From: Ruminococcus sp. CAG:403
Lineage (GTDB): Bacteria; Bacillota; Clostridia; Oscillospirales; Ruminococcaceae
Length of the DNA stretch: 12,729 nucleotides
Assembly: GCA_000437255.1 (NCBI GenBank)
Contig: FR899095.1
Location: 2,935-15,663 of the forward strand
Reading direction: 5' to 3'
Below are positions 1 to 6,455 of this stretch, piece by piece. A program made the translations under genes and the position numbers. Positions within the stretch are counted from its first letter, which is position 1. Every line of letters starts with the position of its first letter. The notes beneath the pieces were generated by a model. It ran no database searches and was not told the DNA's origin. It worked only from the letters and a program-made list of their open reading frames with translations.

Positions 1-42
1 TCCGATGGAGCGCAATGGAAGCGTACAACAGACTTGGATTAA
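1..42 (+). CDS. C-terminal tail of an unidentified upstream gene (partial)
   Basis: Reading frame 1 is open from the window edge and stops at TAA 40-42, giving the tail SDGAQWKRTTDLD. The stop lies just before the AGGAGG ribosome binding site (46-51) of the next gene, the spacing expected within an operon. The other two forward frames are also open here but run past the start codon at 58, which makes them less likely. Thirteen residues are too few to identify a family. If the frame is right, this gene is cotranscribed with the zinc-finger gene that follows. Confidence 0.4.
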   Translation, partial: SDGAQWKRTTDLD

Positions 43-57
43 AGCAGGAGGCCAACG

Positions 58-552
58 ATGTGGCAATGTATAAAATGTGAAACATTCAATGCGGATGCGC
101 ATACAGCCTGTGTGGTTTGCAACATGCAGAAGCGCATTTCCCTTGCTCGGCAAAAAGAGCAGCAAGCAGAAGCACAGGCGCTGGAGCAGAGGCAGAAGCA
201 GGAGCAGCAGGCGGAACAAAAGCGCTTAGAGGAGCAGCGAATCAAGCAGGAGGATGTCAATTTGCATACCACCTCCATTCCGCCCAGCCGCTATCCCACA
301 ACACCGCCTTCCTTTGTGACTGCAAAAAAATCCAGTGATGCCAGAACACCTGCTGCTTCTTATTCTGAAATTGGTACGGTTATGACAGCATACCCCAGTG
401 AAGAGAAGAAAAATGCCGATTATCAGTCTTTTTTGGCGGCGGAATCCAAGCGGAAAAAATCATCGTTCCTGGAAACCCTTTTGATTTTGGTTGCCATTGC
501 ATGCGTATTGGTTTTGCTTGGGGCGTTTGCTTATTTTTTGCTTCTAAAGTAA
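58..552 (+). CDS. RanBP2-type zinc-finger, coiled-coil, C-terminally membrane-anchored protein (function unknown)
   Basis: This encodes a 164-residue protein. The N-terminus fits the RanBP2-type zinc-finger pattern exactly: W2-x-C4-x2-C7-x3-N11-x6-C18-x2-C21. A charged Gln/Glu/Lys/Arg-rich stretch (about 27-66) should form a coiled coil. A polar Ser/Thr/Pro linker follows (about 75-130), then a basic KRKK patch and one hydrophobic helix (about 139-162) ending two residues before the stop. The layout suggests a tail-anchored protein with the finger in the cytoplasm. In eukaryotes this finger type binds ubiquitin, Ran or single-stranded RNA; nothing here shows which ligand applies. The ATG has AGGAGG six bases upstream. 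The next gene, another membrane zinc-ribbon protein, begins 21 bases downstream, so the two probably act together. Domain layout is seen; function is unknown. Confidence 0.85.
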   Translation: MWQCIKCETFNADAHTACVVCNMQKRISLARQKEQQAEAQALEQRQKQEQQAEQKRLEEQRIKQEDVNLHTTSIPPSRYPTTPPSFVTAKKSSDARTPAASYSEIGTVMTAYPSEEKKNADYQSFLAAESKRKKSSFLETLLILVAIACVLVLLGAFAYFLLLK

Positions 553-573
553 CATTGGCGCAGGAGGGATCTT

Positions 574-2001
574 ATGTTTTGTAAACAATGCGGAGCAGCA
601 CTCGACAGTCGGCAGGCGTTTTGCAGCAAGTGCGGCAGTTCCTGTGCGCTTCCTCAGCAAAATGGGTATGCCGCTTGTGCGGAATTGCAAGCCCTATTTC
701 CGGAAGATTTCCCGTCATCTGCTGCCATACCGTCACAGACTGCACCGATTCGGACAGAAGTTTCGCCACAGCCAGTTCGTACCGCAGAAGAATCTGCTGT
801 ACGGCAGCCGGAACCAGAAGCAGTTTCTATGCCGGAGGCAGTGCCTTTAGAGCAGGATTCCGGCTCCGAAGAAGTGCTGCCGCAAAAGAAAAAGTGGTGG
901 ATTCCGCTTTTGACTGGAGCAGCTGCTGTTTGTGCTTTAGGCGTTGGGGTACTGGCATGGCAGGTTGTCATTCAGCCGAAGCAGGCAGCAGAATCCAGCA
1001 CACCAGAGCAGGAATTGGCGATGCAGACGGAAGTAGAATCTCAGCCGCAGGGTGTGCAATCAGAGCCTACGGTCACAGAATCGGTTGTTACCACATCGAA
1101 TATGCAGCAGACGGCAACGTTGCCGGGCTTGCAGCCGACGCTGCCGCTTTCGGCAGAATGGTATGAGACGGAACACTACTTGCAGGCAATGGATCAGGTG
1201 CCGCAGCAAGAAATGCAGATTGCAGAAGATGATCTGGACGATGTGCAATATTTGGCGGATCAGATGGAGCGTTTATTGGGAGAATCGGATGAGCATCCGG
1301 CGTTGGAAGCCGATCTATTGCTTCAGGCTGGAACAGACAGCACCGAAAGTGGGACAGCATCTTTTGGCACCACCAGCAGCGATTTCTATTATGGAAACCA
1401 GAACCTGACCATTCAGGGACAGGAAAGCTGGGAATTGCTGGACGGCAGCAGCATTGGAACACCTCGACAGGGCTTCAAGTCGCAGAGCAATGTTACATTC
1501 CTGTGTGGTGCAGCTGATACCGAGCAGGGCAATGCCCCGCAGCTGCTTTGGGAAACATCGCCCAGCGGCAATTGGCAGTCATCTGATTCCGAGGAATGGG
1601 TACAAGTGGTCATGGGAGAGAAAACCTATCAATTTTCGTATTACTATGATCAGGAAGTACCTGGCATTTGCTACGGCATAGTGGAGGATTTGGATGCGGT
1701 GCAAACAGACAGCAGCCATTCCGATGAGGAGGAACAGGATACCGTGTGCCTTGGTGTTGCCTATCGGCAAGATGTGACTTTGGAAGATGGAGAAGAAGCT
1801 TCCTACGTGCTGCTTTATTCCAATGCTTCCCGACATTTTTATCTGTATCTCTTAAAGGATCATAACCTTTATCAAGTGCAGTTTATCAGCGCCGAATCGG
1901 CATCGCAGCAGGATGCGGCACAGACCAGCACAGCTGTCAGCACCAAAGAACCGACGGCATCCACCACCACGCGCTCCAGAAGAACCACCACTGCTTCTTA
2001 G
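574..2001 (+). CDS. Zinc-ribbon, single-pass membrane protein with large extracytoplasmic region (function unknown)
   Basis: This encodes a 475-residue protein. A short zinc ribbon opens it, with C3-x2-C6 and C17-x2-C20 in the common MFCKQCG...FCSKCG form. An acidic, proline-rich linker follows, then a KKK patch and one hydrophobic helix at about 109-132. About 340 residues lie beyond the helix and, by the positive-inside rule, should be outside the cell. This part has a Gln/Ser/Thr/Glu-rich stalk (about 134-190), a region rich in aromatic and acidic residues (about 190-450), and a Ser/Thr-rich tail with a basic cluster near the end. I recognise no family in the outer part. The start has AGGAGGG with good spacing (562-568). 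The ribbon-plus-helix plan is common in Firmicutes membrane proteins of unknown role. It is probably in an operon with the RanBP2-finger gene before it. Confidence 0.85.
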   Translation: MFCKQCGAALDSRQAFCSKCGSSCALPQQNGYAACAELQALFPEDFPSSAAIPSQTAPIRTEVSPQPVRTAEESAVRQPEPEAVSMPEAVPLEQDSGSEEVLPQKKKWWIPLLTGAAAVCALGVGVLAWQVVIQPKQAAESSTPEQELAMQTEVESQPQGVQSEPTVTESVVTTSNMQQTATLPGLQPTLPLSAEWYETEHYLQAMDQVPQQEMQIAEDDLDDVQYLADQMERLLGESDEHPALEADLLLQAGTDSTESGTASFGTTSSDFYYGNQNLTIQGQESWELLDGSSIGTPRQGFKSQSNVTFLCGAADTEQGNAPQLLWETSPSGNWQSSDSEEWVQVVMGEKTYQFSYYYDQEVPGICYGIVEDLDAVQTDSSHSDEEEQDTVCLGVAYRQDVTLEDGEEASYVLLYSNASRHFYLYLLKDHNLYQVQFISAESASQQDAAQTSTAVSTKEPTASTTTRSRRTTTAS

Positions 2002-2022
2002 CAGCTGAGAAAGAAGAAATCA

Positions 2023-2949
2023 ATGACCTTACAGCAAATTTTATACGTGCTGACCATTGCAGATTATGGTTCGATGAACCAGGCTGCCGCAGCCCTGTAT
2101 ATTTCGCAGCCCACCCTCACCAGTGCGGTGAAGGAGTTGGAACGGGAAATCGGCAGGTCGATTTTTCAGCGCAACAACAAGGGGGTGGTGCCCACCAGCG
2201 ATGGAATGGAATTTTTGATGCACGCCCGACAGGTTTACCAGCAGTACGAGCTGCTGATTGAGCAGTATGGGAAAAAGCACATGGCAAAACGGCGGTTCAG
2301 TGTTTCCACGCAGCACTATTCCTTTGCAACAAAGGCATTTGTGGAAACCGTCAAGCAGTTTGATACCTCACAGTTTGCATTTGCCATTCGGGAGACTAAG
2401 ACACGGAATGTCATTCGGGATGTTGGCTCGCTGCGCAGTGAAATTGGAATTTTGTATTTGAGCAGTTTCAATCGAAAGATGATTACCAAAATGCTGCACG
2501 AGCAGGAGTTAGAGTTCCATCCGCTGATGCGCTGCCATGCATATGTTTACCTTTGGAAGCATCATCCATTGGCAGGTGAGCAGGCAATTAGCTTGGAACA
2601 GCTGGAACCGTATCCCTGCCTTTCCTTTGAACAGGATGAGCAAAGCTCCGTTTATTTTGCAGAGGAAATTCTCAGTGAGCATGAGTATCCGAGAACCATT
2701 CAGGTTTGCGATCGGGCAACAATGCTGAATTTGATGGTGGGCTTGTATGGCTACACACTTTGCTCTGGCATTATTTGCGAGGAATTAAACGGAAGCGACT
2801 ATGTAGCGGTGCCGTTTCAAGAGGACGAATCCAATCTCAATAGCATCATGGAGATTGGGTACATTATGAAAAAGCGAAGCATTTTGAGTCAGATCGGAGC
2901 AATTTATATCCAGGAAGTGGAGCATTATTTGCAAAATCTTTCTGTATAG
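2023..2949 (+). CDS. LysR-family transcriptional regulator
   Basis: This encodes a 308-residue protein of normal LysR length. Residues 1-60 form the winged helix-turn-helix: MTLQQILYVLTIADYGSMNQ leads into AAAALYISQPTLTSAVKELE, the classic LysR recognition segment, followed by the G-R-S-I-F-Q-R wing. Residues from about 90 to 300 should be the effector-binding domain; the ligand cannot be read from sequence. The gene starts 21 bases after the zinc-ribbon gene stop with only a weak purine-rich ribosome binding site (AGAAAGAAG). LysR regulators are usually divergent from a target, but no divergent gene exists here, so the target is unclear. The ABC exporter downstream has its own promoter with palindromes that do not resemble the usual T-N11-A LysR box. 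Family call is firm; target and effector are unknown. Confidence 0.93.
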   Translation: MTLQQILYVLTIADYGSMNQAAAALYISQPTLTSAVKELEREIGRSIFQRNNKGVVPTSDGMEFLMHARQVYQQYELLIEQYGKKHMAKRRFSVSTQHYSFATKAFVETVKQFDTSQFAFAIRETKTRNVIRDVGSLRSEIGILYLSSFNRKMITKMLHEQELEFHPLMRCHAYVYLWKHHPLAGEQAISLEQLEPYPCLSFEQDEQSSVYFAEEILSEHEYPRTIQVCDRATMLNLMVGLYGYTLCSGIICEELNGSDYVAVPFQEDESNLNSIMEIGYIMKKRSILSQIGAIYIQEVEHYLQNLSV

Positions 2950-2964
2950 CATATGTGATGGGGA

Positions 2965-2994
2965 AGAAGCGGGTGTTGACAAACATCCGCTTTT
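2965..2994 (+). terminator. Terminator-like hairpin after the LysR gene, overlapping the next promoter
   Basis: The arms AAGCGGGTGTT (2967-2977) and AACATCCGCTT (2982-2992) pair over 11 positions, including one G-U, with a GACA loop. A further A-U and G-U pair extend the stem to 2965-2994. The run after the stem is weak (TTTT, partly within the stem, then GG). It sits 15 bases after the LysR stop. It shares bases with the TTGACA box of the ABC promoter, so it may be a terminator, a regulatory element, or both. Confidence 0.5.
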
Positions 2995-3004
2995 GGTGTA
3001 TACT
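2976..3004 (+). promoter_or_regulatory. Sigma-A promoter of the ABC exporter operon
   Basis: A perfect TTGACA (2976-2981) and TATACT (2999-3004) are separated by 17 bases, the optimal housekeeping sigma spacing. The start of transcription should be near 3011, giving a leader of about 135 bases before the ATPase gene. It is the strongest promoter match noticed in the window. A dyad begins within a few bases of the predicted start. Confidence 0.8.
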
Positions 3005-3014
3005 AAATCATGCA

Positions 3015-3030
3015 GTTAGCGAAAACTAAC
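3015..3030 (+). promoter_or_regulatory. Dyad 1, putative operator (GTTAGC-N4-ACTAAC)
   Basis: GTTAGCGAAAACTAAC is a 16-base inverted repeat with arms GTTAG and CTAAC. It lies at about +5 to +20 relative to the predicted start of transcription. That position is typical of a repressor site that blocks RNA polymerase. A near-identical 16-base dyad occurs 88 bases downstream. Both the dyads and their spacing are directly visible. The identity of a bound protein, perhaps TetR-like, is inference. Confidence 0.6.
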
Positions 3031-3102
3031 AGCAAAGTACGCAAAAATGGGGAAAATACAGGATTCGAAATGGGAAAAAAGGATGCTGTATCCTGACTGT
3101 GC

Positions 3103-3118
3103 GTTAGCTTTGGCTAAC
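3103..3118 (+). promoter_or_regulatory. Dyad 2, putative operator or leader hairpin (GTTAGC-N4-GCTAAC)
   Basis: GTTAGCTTTGGCTAAC is a perfect 6-bp-arm dyad, extended to 7 bp by flanking C3102 and G3119. It has the same 16-base span as the dyad at 3015-3030 and ends 14 bases before the AGGAGG of the ATPase gene. It could be a second operator for the same protein, permitting looping or cooperative binding. Alternatively it could form an RNA hairpin near the ribosome binding site. Confidence 0.55.
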
Positions 3119-3145
3119 GGATGAAAAGACGCAGGAGGCGTATGC

Positions 3146-3871
3146 ATGACAGACAGAAAGGTCGGAGGAACGATGATTCTTGAAATGAAAAATATTCGGA
3201 AAAGCTTCGGGAGCGGGGAAAGCCGAGTAGAAGTCCTGAAAGGCATTGATATGGAGCTGGAAAAGGGCGAAATTTGTGTGTTGCTGGGGCCGTCCGGATC
3301 CGGAAAGTCCACGTTGCTGAACATCATTGGCGGAATTGATCAGCCGGACAGCGGCACCATCGTCATTCGTGGCGAAGAAATGGAACAGATGAACGAAAAG
3401 AAGCTGACACAGTATCGCCGGGTGCATTTGGGATATATTTTTCAGCAGTATAACCTGATTGCAAATTTGAACATCAAGGAAAATGTCGAGGTTGGTGCTT
3501 ATTTGAGTGAACACCCGCTGCCGATTGACCCATTGCTGAAAGATCTCGGTCTGTATGAACATCGGCATAAGCTGCCCAATCAGCTTTCAGGCGGACAGCA
3601 GCAGCGAACTGCCATCGGAAGAGCCATTATCAAGAATCCGGATATTCTGCTTTGTGATGAGCCAACCGGTGCATTGGATTATAAGACCTCCAAGGAAATT
3701 TTAAAGTTGATTGAACAGATCAATCGGCAGTACGGCTGTACCGTCATTATGGTAACGCATAACGATGCGCTCAAGAACATGGCAGATCGTGTCATTAAAA
3801 TCCGGGATGGTCAGTTGCGGAAGAACTATAAAAATGAAACCAAACTGTCAGTAGACGAGCTGGATTGGTAA
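3146..3871 (+). CDS. ABC transporter ATP-binding protein (MacB/LolD/BceA type)
   Basis: This encodes a 241-residue nucleotide-binding subunit that powers the permease encoded next. All motifs are intact: Walker A GPSGSGKS at 48-55, Q-loop Q100 in YIFQQYNL, signature LSGGQ at 147-151, Walker B ILLCDEP at 167-173 with catalytic E172, D-loop near ALD 176-178 and H-loop H205. The sequence fits the MacB/LolD branch, which works with FtsX-type permeases. Two starts are plausible. ATG 3146 lies seven bases after AGGAGG (3133-3138). ATG 3173 (Met10) has GGAGG only four bases upstream, but MILEMKNIRKSFG is where family members usually begin. The permease gene follows after 13 bases. Substrate is unknown; antimicrobial peptides, peptides and lipids are typical of such pairs. 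Confidence 0.95.
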   Translation: MTDRKVGGTMILEMKNIRKSFGSGESRVEVLKGIDMELEKGEICVLLGPSGSGKSTLLNIIGGIDQPDSGTIVIRGEEMEQMNEKKLTQYRRVHLGYIFQQYNLIANLNIKENVEVGAYLSEHPLPIDPLLKDLGLYEHRHKLPNQLSGGQQQRTAIGRAIIKNPDILLCDEPTGALDYKTSKEILKLIEQINRQYGCTVIMVTHNDALKNMADRVIKIRDGQLRKNYKNETKLSVDELDW

Positions 3872-3884
3872 GGGGGAAAGACGG

Positions 3885-6185
3885 ATGAGAAACCCGTTAC
3901 AGAAACGGCTGGGTCGAGAACTGATCAGTGACCTTGGAAAATATTTGGTAATTTTTGTATTCCTAGCAGGGTTGATCTCCCTGGTTTCCGGCTTTTTGGT
4001 TGCCGACAACAGTATGATTGCGGCTTATAACGAAAGCTTTGAAAAGTATCAGATTGAAGATGGAAACTTTACGCTTTCTCAAAAGGCGGATGCTTCCATG
4101 CTGGAGCAGCTGGAAACCGATCAGAACCTGCACATTTACGAGAATTTTTACATAGAGGAAACAACCAAAGAAGTTGAAAGTACGCTTCGTATTTTTATCA
4201 ATCGGACGGAAGTTGACAAGGTTTGCCTGATGGACGGAAGTTTTCCGGAAACCACCTCTGAAATTGCCATTGACCGTATGTATGCCGATAACAATGATTT
4301 GACTGTTGGGGATACGCTGACGGTTGGCGGCAAGGAAATGCATATCAGTGGTTTGGTTGCTCTGTCGGATTATAGTGCGCTGTTTTCCGATCCTTCGGAT
4401 ATGATGTTTGATTCCATCAAGTTTGGCGTTGCCATTGTGACGGAAGAAACATTTGATGCCTTTGGCGATGCGCATTTCCACGCTTCTTATGCTTGGAAAT
4501 ATGACACGGCACCCAAGGATGATGAACAGGCGAGCCAGTGGGGCAACGATCTTTTAACAGCACTTTCCGGCGAGGTCGCATCTGCTGCGGCAGCCAATCC
4601 GCAGGAGATTCCAATGCAGCTGGAAGGATTCCTGCCGGCATACAACAACCAGGCCATTCACTTTACCGGAGATGACATGGGCGGCGACCGGATTATGTTC
4701 ATCGTATTCTTGTATATTGTTGTGGTGATTCTGGCGTTTATCTTTGCTGTTACCACCAGCAATACCATTACCAAAGAAGCTTCTGTTATTGGTACGCTGC
4801 GTGCATCCGGTTATACCAAGGGTGAATTGGTGCGGCATTATATGACCATGCCGGTTCTGGTAACGCTGCTTGCCGCTTGCGTTGGAAATGTGTTGGGATA
4901 CACGGTATTTAAGAGTTTCTTTGCAAACCTGTATTATGGTAGCTACAGCCTGCCGACGTATGAAACACGCTGGAATGCCAATGCGTTTCTGCAAACGACT
5001 GTCATACCGATTGTCCTGATGCTGCTGGTAAATCTGGTTATGCTGAATCATAAGCTGACCCTGACACCGCTGCAATTCCTGCGGCATCAGCTGAGCCGGA
5101 AGCAAAAGAAAAAGGCATTTCGGCTTTCCACAAAAATCAAGTTCTTTACACGATTCCGGATTCGTGTGGTTCTGCAAAACATGCCGAACTTTGTCACCTT
5201 ATTTGTCGGGATCTTCTTTGCAAACTTCATTTTACAGTTTGGATTCCTGTTTAATCCGCTGCTGGATCATTACAAAGATGAGATTTGCAGCAACATGACG
5301 TGCAGCTATCAGTACATCCTGAAGGCACCGGTTGAGACCGAGCATGCAGATGCGGAAGCATACTGTGCAACCAGTCTGGAAAGCGGAGAAAAATCCATCA
5401 AGGAAGAGTCCATCAGCATTTATGGCATTGTATCAGACAGCGCTTACCTTTCTCTGCCGGAAGGCTGGAAGGGTGCCTATGTAACCGATGACGTTGCAGC
5501 AAAGTATCACCTGAAGGAGGGCGATACGCTGACGCTGCACAATGCATATGACAAGGATGAAACCCATGACTTTACGGTTTCCGGAACCTATAACAGCCCC
5601 GGTACCATGGCAATCTACCTGCCGATTGACGATTTCCGGGAGGAATTCAATCAGGATGCAGCGTATTTTAATGGTTACTTTTCCAATGAAGAACTGACGG
5701 ATCTTGATGAGCACATGGTAGCTTCTGTCATTACAGAAGACGACCTGACTAAGGTATCTCGACAGCTGGAAAATTCTATGGGCGATATGATGTCTTTGTT
5801 TATCGGATTTGGTGTTGTGATGTTCCTGCTGCTGATGTATTTGCTGATTAAGCTGATTATTGAAAAGAATGCACAGTCTATTTCCATGGTAAAGGTGCTC
5901 GGCTATTCCAATGGAGAAGTCGGACGGCTTTACTTGGTGGCAACCACCATTGTGGTCTTGGCATCGCTGCTTCTGAGCCTGCCGCTTTGCGATTGGTGTA
6001 TGCGGCTGATCTGGAATATCTATATTGCAAAGGAAATGAGCGGATGGATTTCCTATTATGTGGAACCGTTCATGTATGTGAAGATGTTCCTCTTGGGCGT
6101 TGCAGCGTATGCAGTGGTAGCCGCTTTGCAGCTGCTGAAAATCAAGCGTATCCCCATGACCGATGCCTTGAAAAATGTAGAATAA
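3885..6185 (+). CDS. FtsX-like ABC transporter permease
   Basis: This encodes a 766-residue integral membrane partner of the ATPase just upstream, with AGGGGG eight bases before the ATG. Hydrophobic segments lie at about 17-40, 268-292, 320-342, 368-387, 433-455, 634-658, 682-705 and 729-752. They form two similar halves, each with one helix, a large outer domain (about 45-262 and 458-630), then three FtsX-domain helices. The repeat of TI..EA/S.S..GTLRASGYTKGEL and IEKNAQSISMVKVLGYSNGE after the second helix of each half supports an internal duplication. The layout is that of MacB-like mechanotransmission or lipid/peptide exporters in Firmicutes. It is smaller in helix number than 10-helix BceB, and no two-component system is adjacent. 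Transported substrate is unknown. Confidence 0.92.
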   Translation: MRNPLQKRLGRELISDLGKYLVIFVFLAGLISLVSGFLVADNSMIAAYNESFEKYQIEDGNFTLSQKADASMLEQLETDQNLHIYENFYIEETTKEVESTLRIFINRTEVDKVCLMDGSFPETTSEIAIDRMYADNNDLTVGDTLTVGGKEMHISGLVALSDYSALFSDPSDMMFDSIKFGVAIVTEETFDAFGDAHFHASYAWKYDTAPKDDEQASQWGNDLLTALSGEVASAAAANPQEIPMQLEGFLPAYNNQAIHFTGDDMGGDRIMFIVFLYIVVVILAFIFAVTTSNTITKEASVIGTLRASGYTKGELVRHYMTMPVLVTLLAACVGNVLGYTVFKSFFANLYYGSYSLPTYETRWNANAFLQTTVIPIVLMLLVNLVMLNHKLTLTPLQFLRHQLSRKQKKKAFRLSTKIKFFTRFRIRVVLQNMPNFVTLFVGIFFANFILQFGFLFNPLLDHYKDEICSNMTCSYQYILKAPVETEHADAEAYCATSLESGEKSIKEESISIYGIVSDSAYLSLPEGWKGAYVTDDVAAKYHLKEGDTLTLHNAYDKDETHDFTVSGTYNSPGTMAIYLPIDDFREEFNQDAAYFNGYFSNEELTDLDEHMVASVITEDDLTKVSRQLENSMGDMMSLFIGFGVVMFLLLMYLLIKLIIEKNAQSISMVKVLGYSNGEVGRLYLVATTIVVLASLLLSLPLCDWCMRLIWNIYIAKEMSGWISYYVEPFMYVKMFLLGVAAYAVVAALQLLKIKRIPMTDALKNVE

Positions 6186-6224
6186 GCTAGTTTCCTTCAT
6201 GAGCAGGATGTTATATCAGAATGA

Positions 6225-6270
6225 AGCAGAACTGCCCTCTTCGGATCATTCCGGGGAGGGCAGTTCTGCT
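6225..6270 (+). terminator. Long hairpin after the ABC operon, atypical terminator or processing stem
   Basis: The arms AGCAGAACTGCCCTC (6225-6239) and GAGGGCAGTTCTGCT (6256-6270) are perfectly complementary over 15 bp. Inside them, two U-G pairs and CGGA/TCCG (6242-6245 with 6250-6253) extend the stem to 21 bp closed by a TCAT loop. It sits 39 bases after the permease stop and 19 bases before the -35 box of the thyX promoter. There is no T-tract on either side, so it is not a standard intrinsic terminator. It may be a factor-dependent terminator, an RNA 3-prime end stabiliser, or a dispersed palindromic repeat. Confidence 0.55.
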
Positions 6271-6289
6271 GGGAAAGAACAGGTGCAGC

Positions 6290-6318
6290 TTGACTTATCC
6301 TGGAAAACATGGTACAAT
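6290..6318 (+). promoter_or_regulatory. Probable sigma-A promoter of the thyX operon
   Basis: TTGACT (6290-6295) and TACAAT (6313-6318) are spaced by 17 bases, each one base off consensus. Transcription should begin near 6325, leaving a leader of about 130 bases before the TTG start of thyX. It lies just after the hairpin that ends the ABC operon, as expected for a new transcription unit. Confidence 0.65.
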
Positions 6319-6370
6319 AAAAAGCACTTAGAACCGATGGCAATGAAGCATTGTTTCCGATCAATTGGAT

Positions 6371-6455
6371 GCAGAACAAGGAACCTGTCTTTCCCCTATG
6401 TGGAACGGACAGGTTCTGCAATGCCTGCGGTTTCGAATCCAAAGGAGGCAGAACC
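6371..6455 (+). promoter_or_regulatory. thyX leader: Candidate bistable regulatory leader of thyX
   Basis: Two mutually exclusive stems can be drawn. In the first, GAACCTGTC (6381-6389) pairs with GACAGGTTC (6408-6416), with an added TTCC/GGAA helix inside (6391-6394 with 6402-6405). In the second, GGTTCTGC (6412-6419), which reuses the right arm of the first stem, pairs over 8 bp with GCAGAACC (6448-6455). That element lies between the Shine-Dalgarno sequence and the TTG start. The second fold would place the ribosome binding site in a closed loop and its spacer in a helix. A further GCAGAAC at 6371-6377 can compete for the same strand. I do not recognise a known riboswitch class. The pairings are seen; switching is inference. 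Confidence 0.45.

Noticed and set aside
157..235. Repetitive GCAG-rich stretch that could be a DNA repeat array.
   Set aside because: The units are irregular and explained by codons for Gln, Ala and Glu in a coiled coil; no fixed period was found.
39..278. Cysteine-rich antisense reading frame opposite the RanBP2-finger gene.
   Set aside because: It is the reverse of a Gln/Ala/Glu-rich coiled-coil coding region (GCA/CAG codons read as TGC/CTG). It has no ribosome binding site and overlaps a well-supported gene.
2002..2022. Possible LysR promoter or operator in the gap before the LysR gene.
   Set aside because: Only 21 bases separate the genes and no -35/-10 pair or T-N11-A box is visible; readthrough from upstream is more likely.
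3047..3124. A 25-codon reading frame in the ABC leader (ATG 3047), overlapping by ATGA a very basic 20-codon frame (ATG 3121 to TGA 3183).
   Set aside because: Neither has a Shine-Dalgarno sequence at usable spacing, and dyad 2 lies within the first. Probably chance, although a leader peptide cannot be excluded.
5433..6200. Long antisense open frame (255 codons) opposite the permease gene.
   Set aside because: The permease is confirmed by FtsX features and a ribosome binding site. The antisense product is His/Gln-rich with no recognisable domain, as expected of a shadow frame.
6428..6440. GGTTTCGAATCC resembles a tRNA T-arm (GGTTCGAATCC), suggesting a tRNA remnant or mimic in the thyX leader.
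   Set aside because: It has an extra T in the loop, the outer stem does not pair beyond two bases, and no acceptor, D or anticodon arm is visible nearby.
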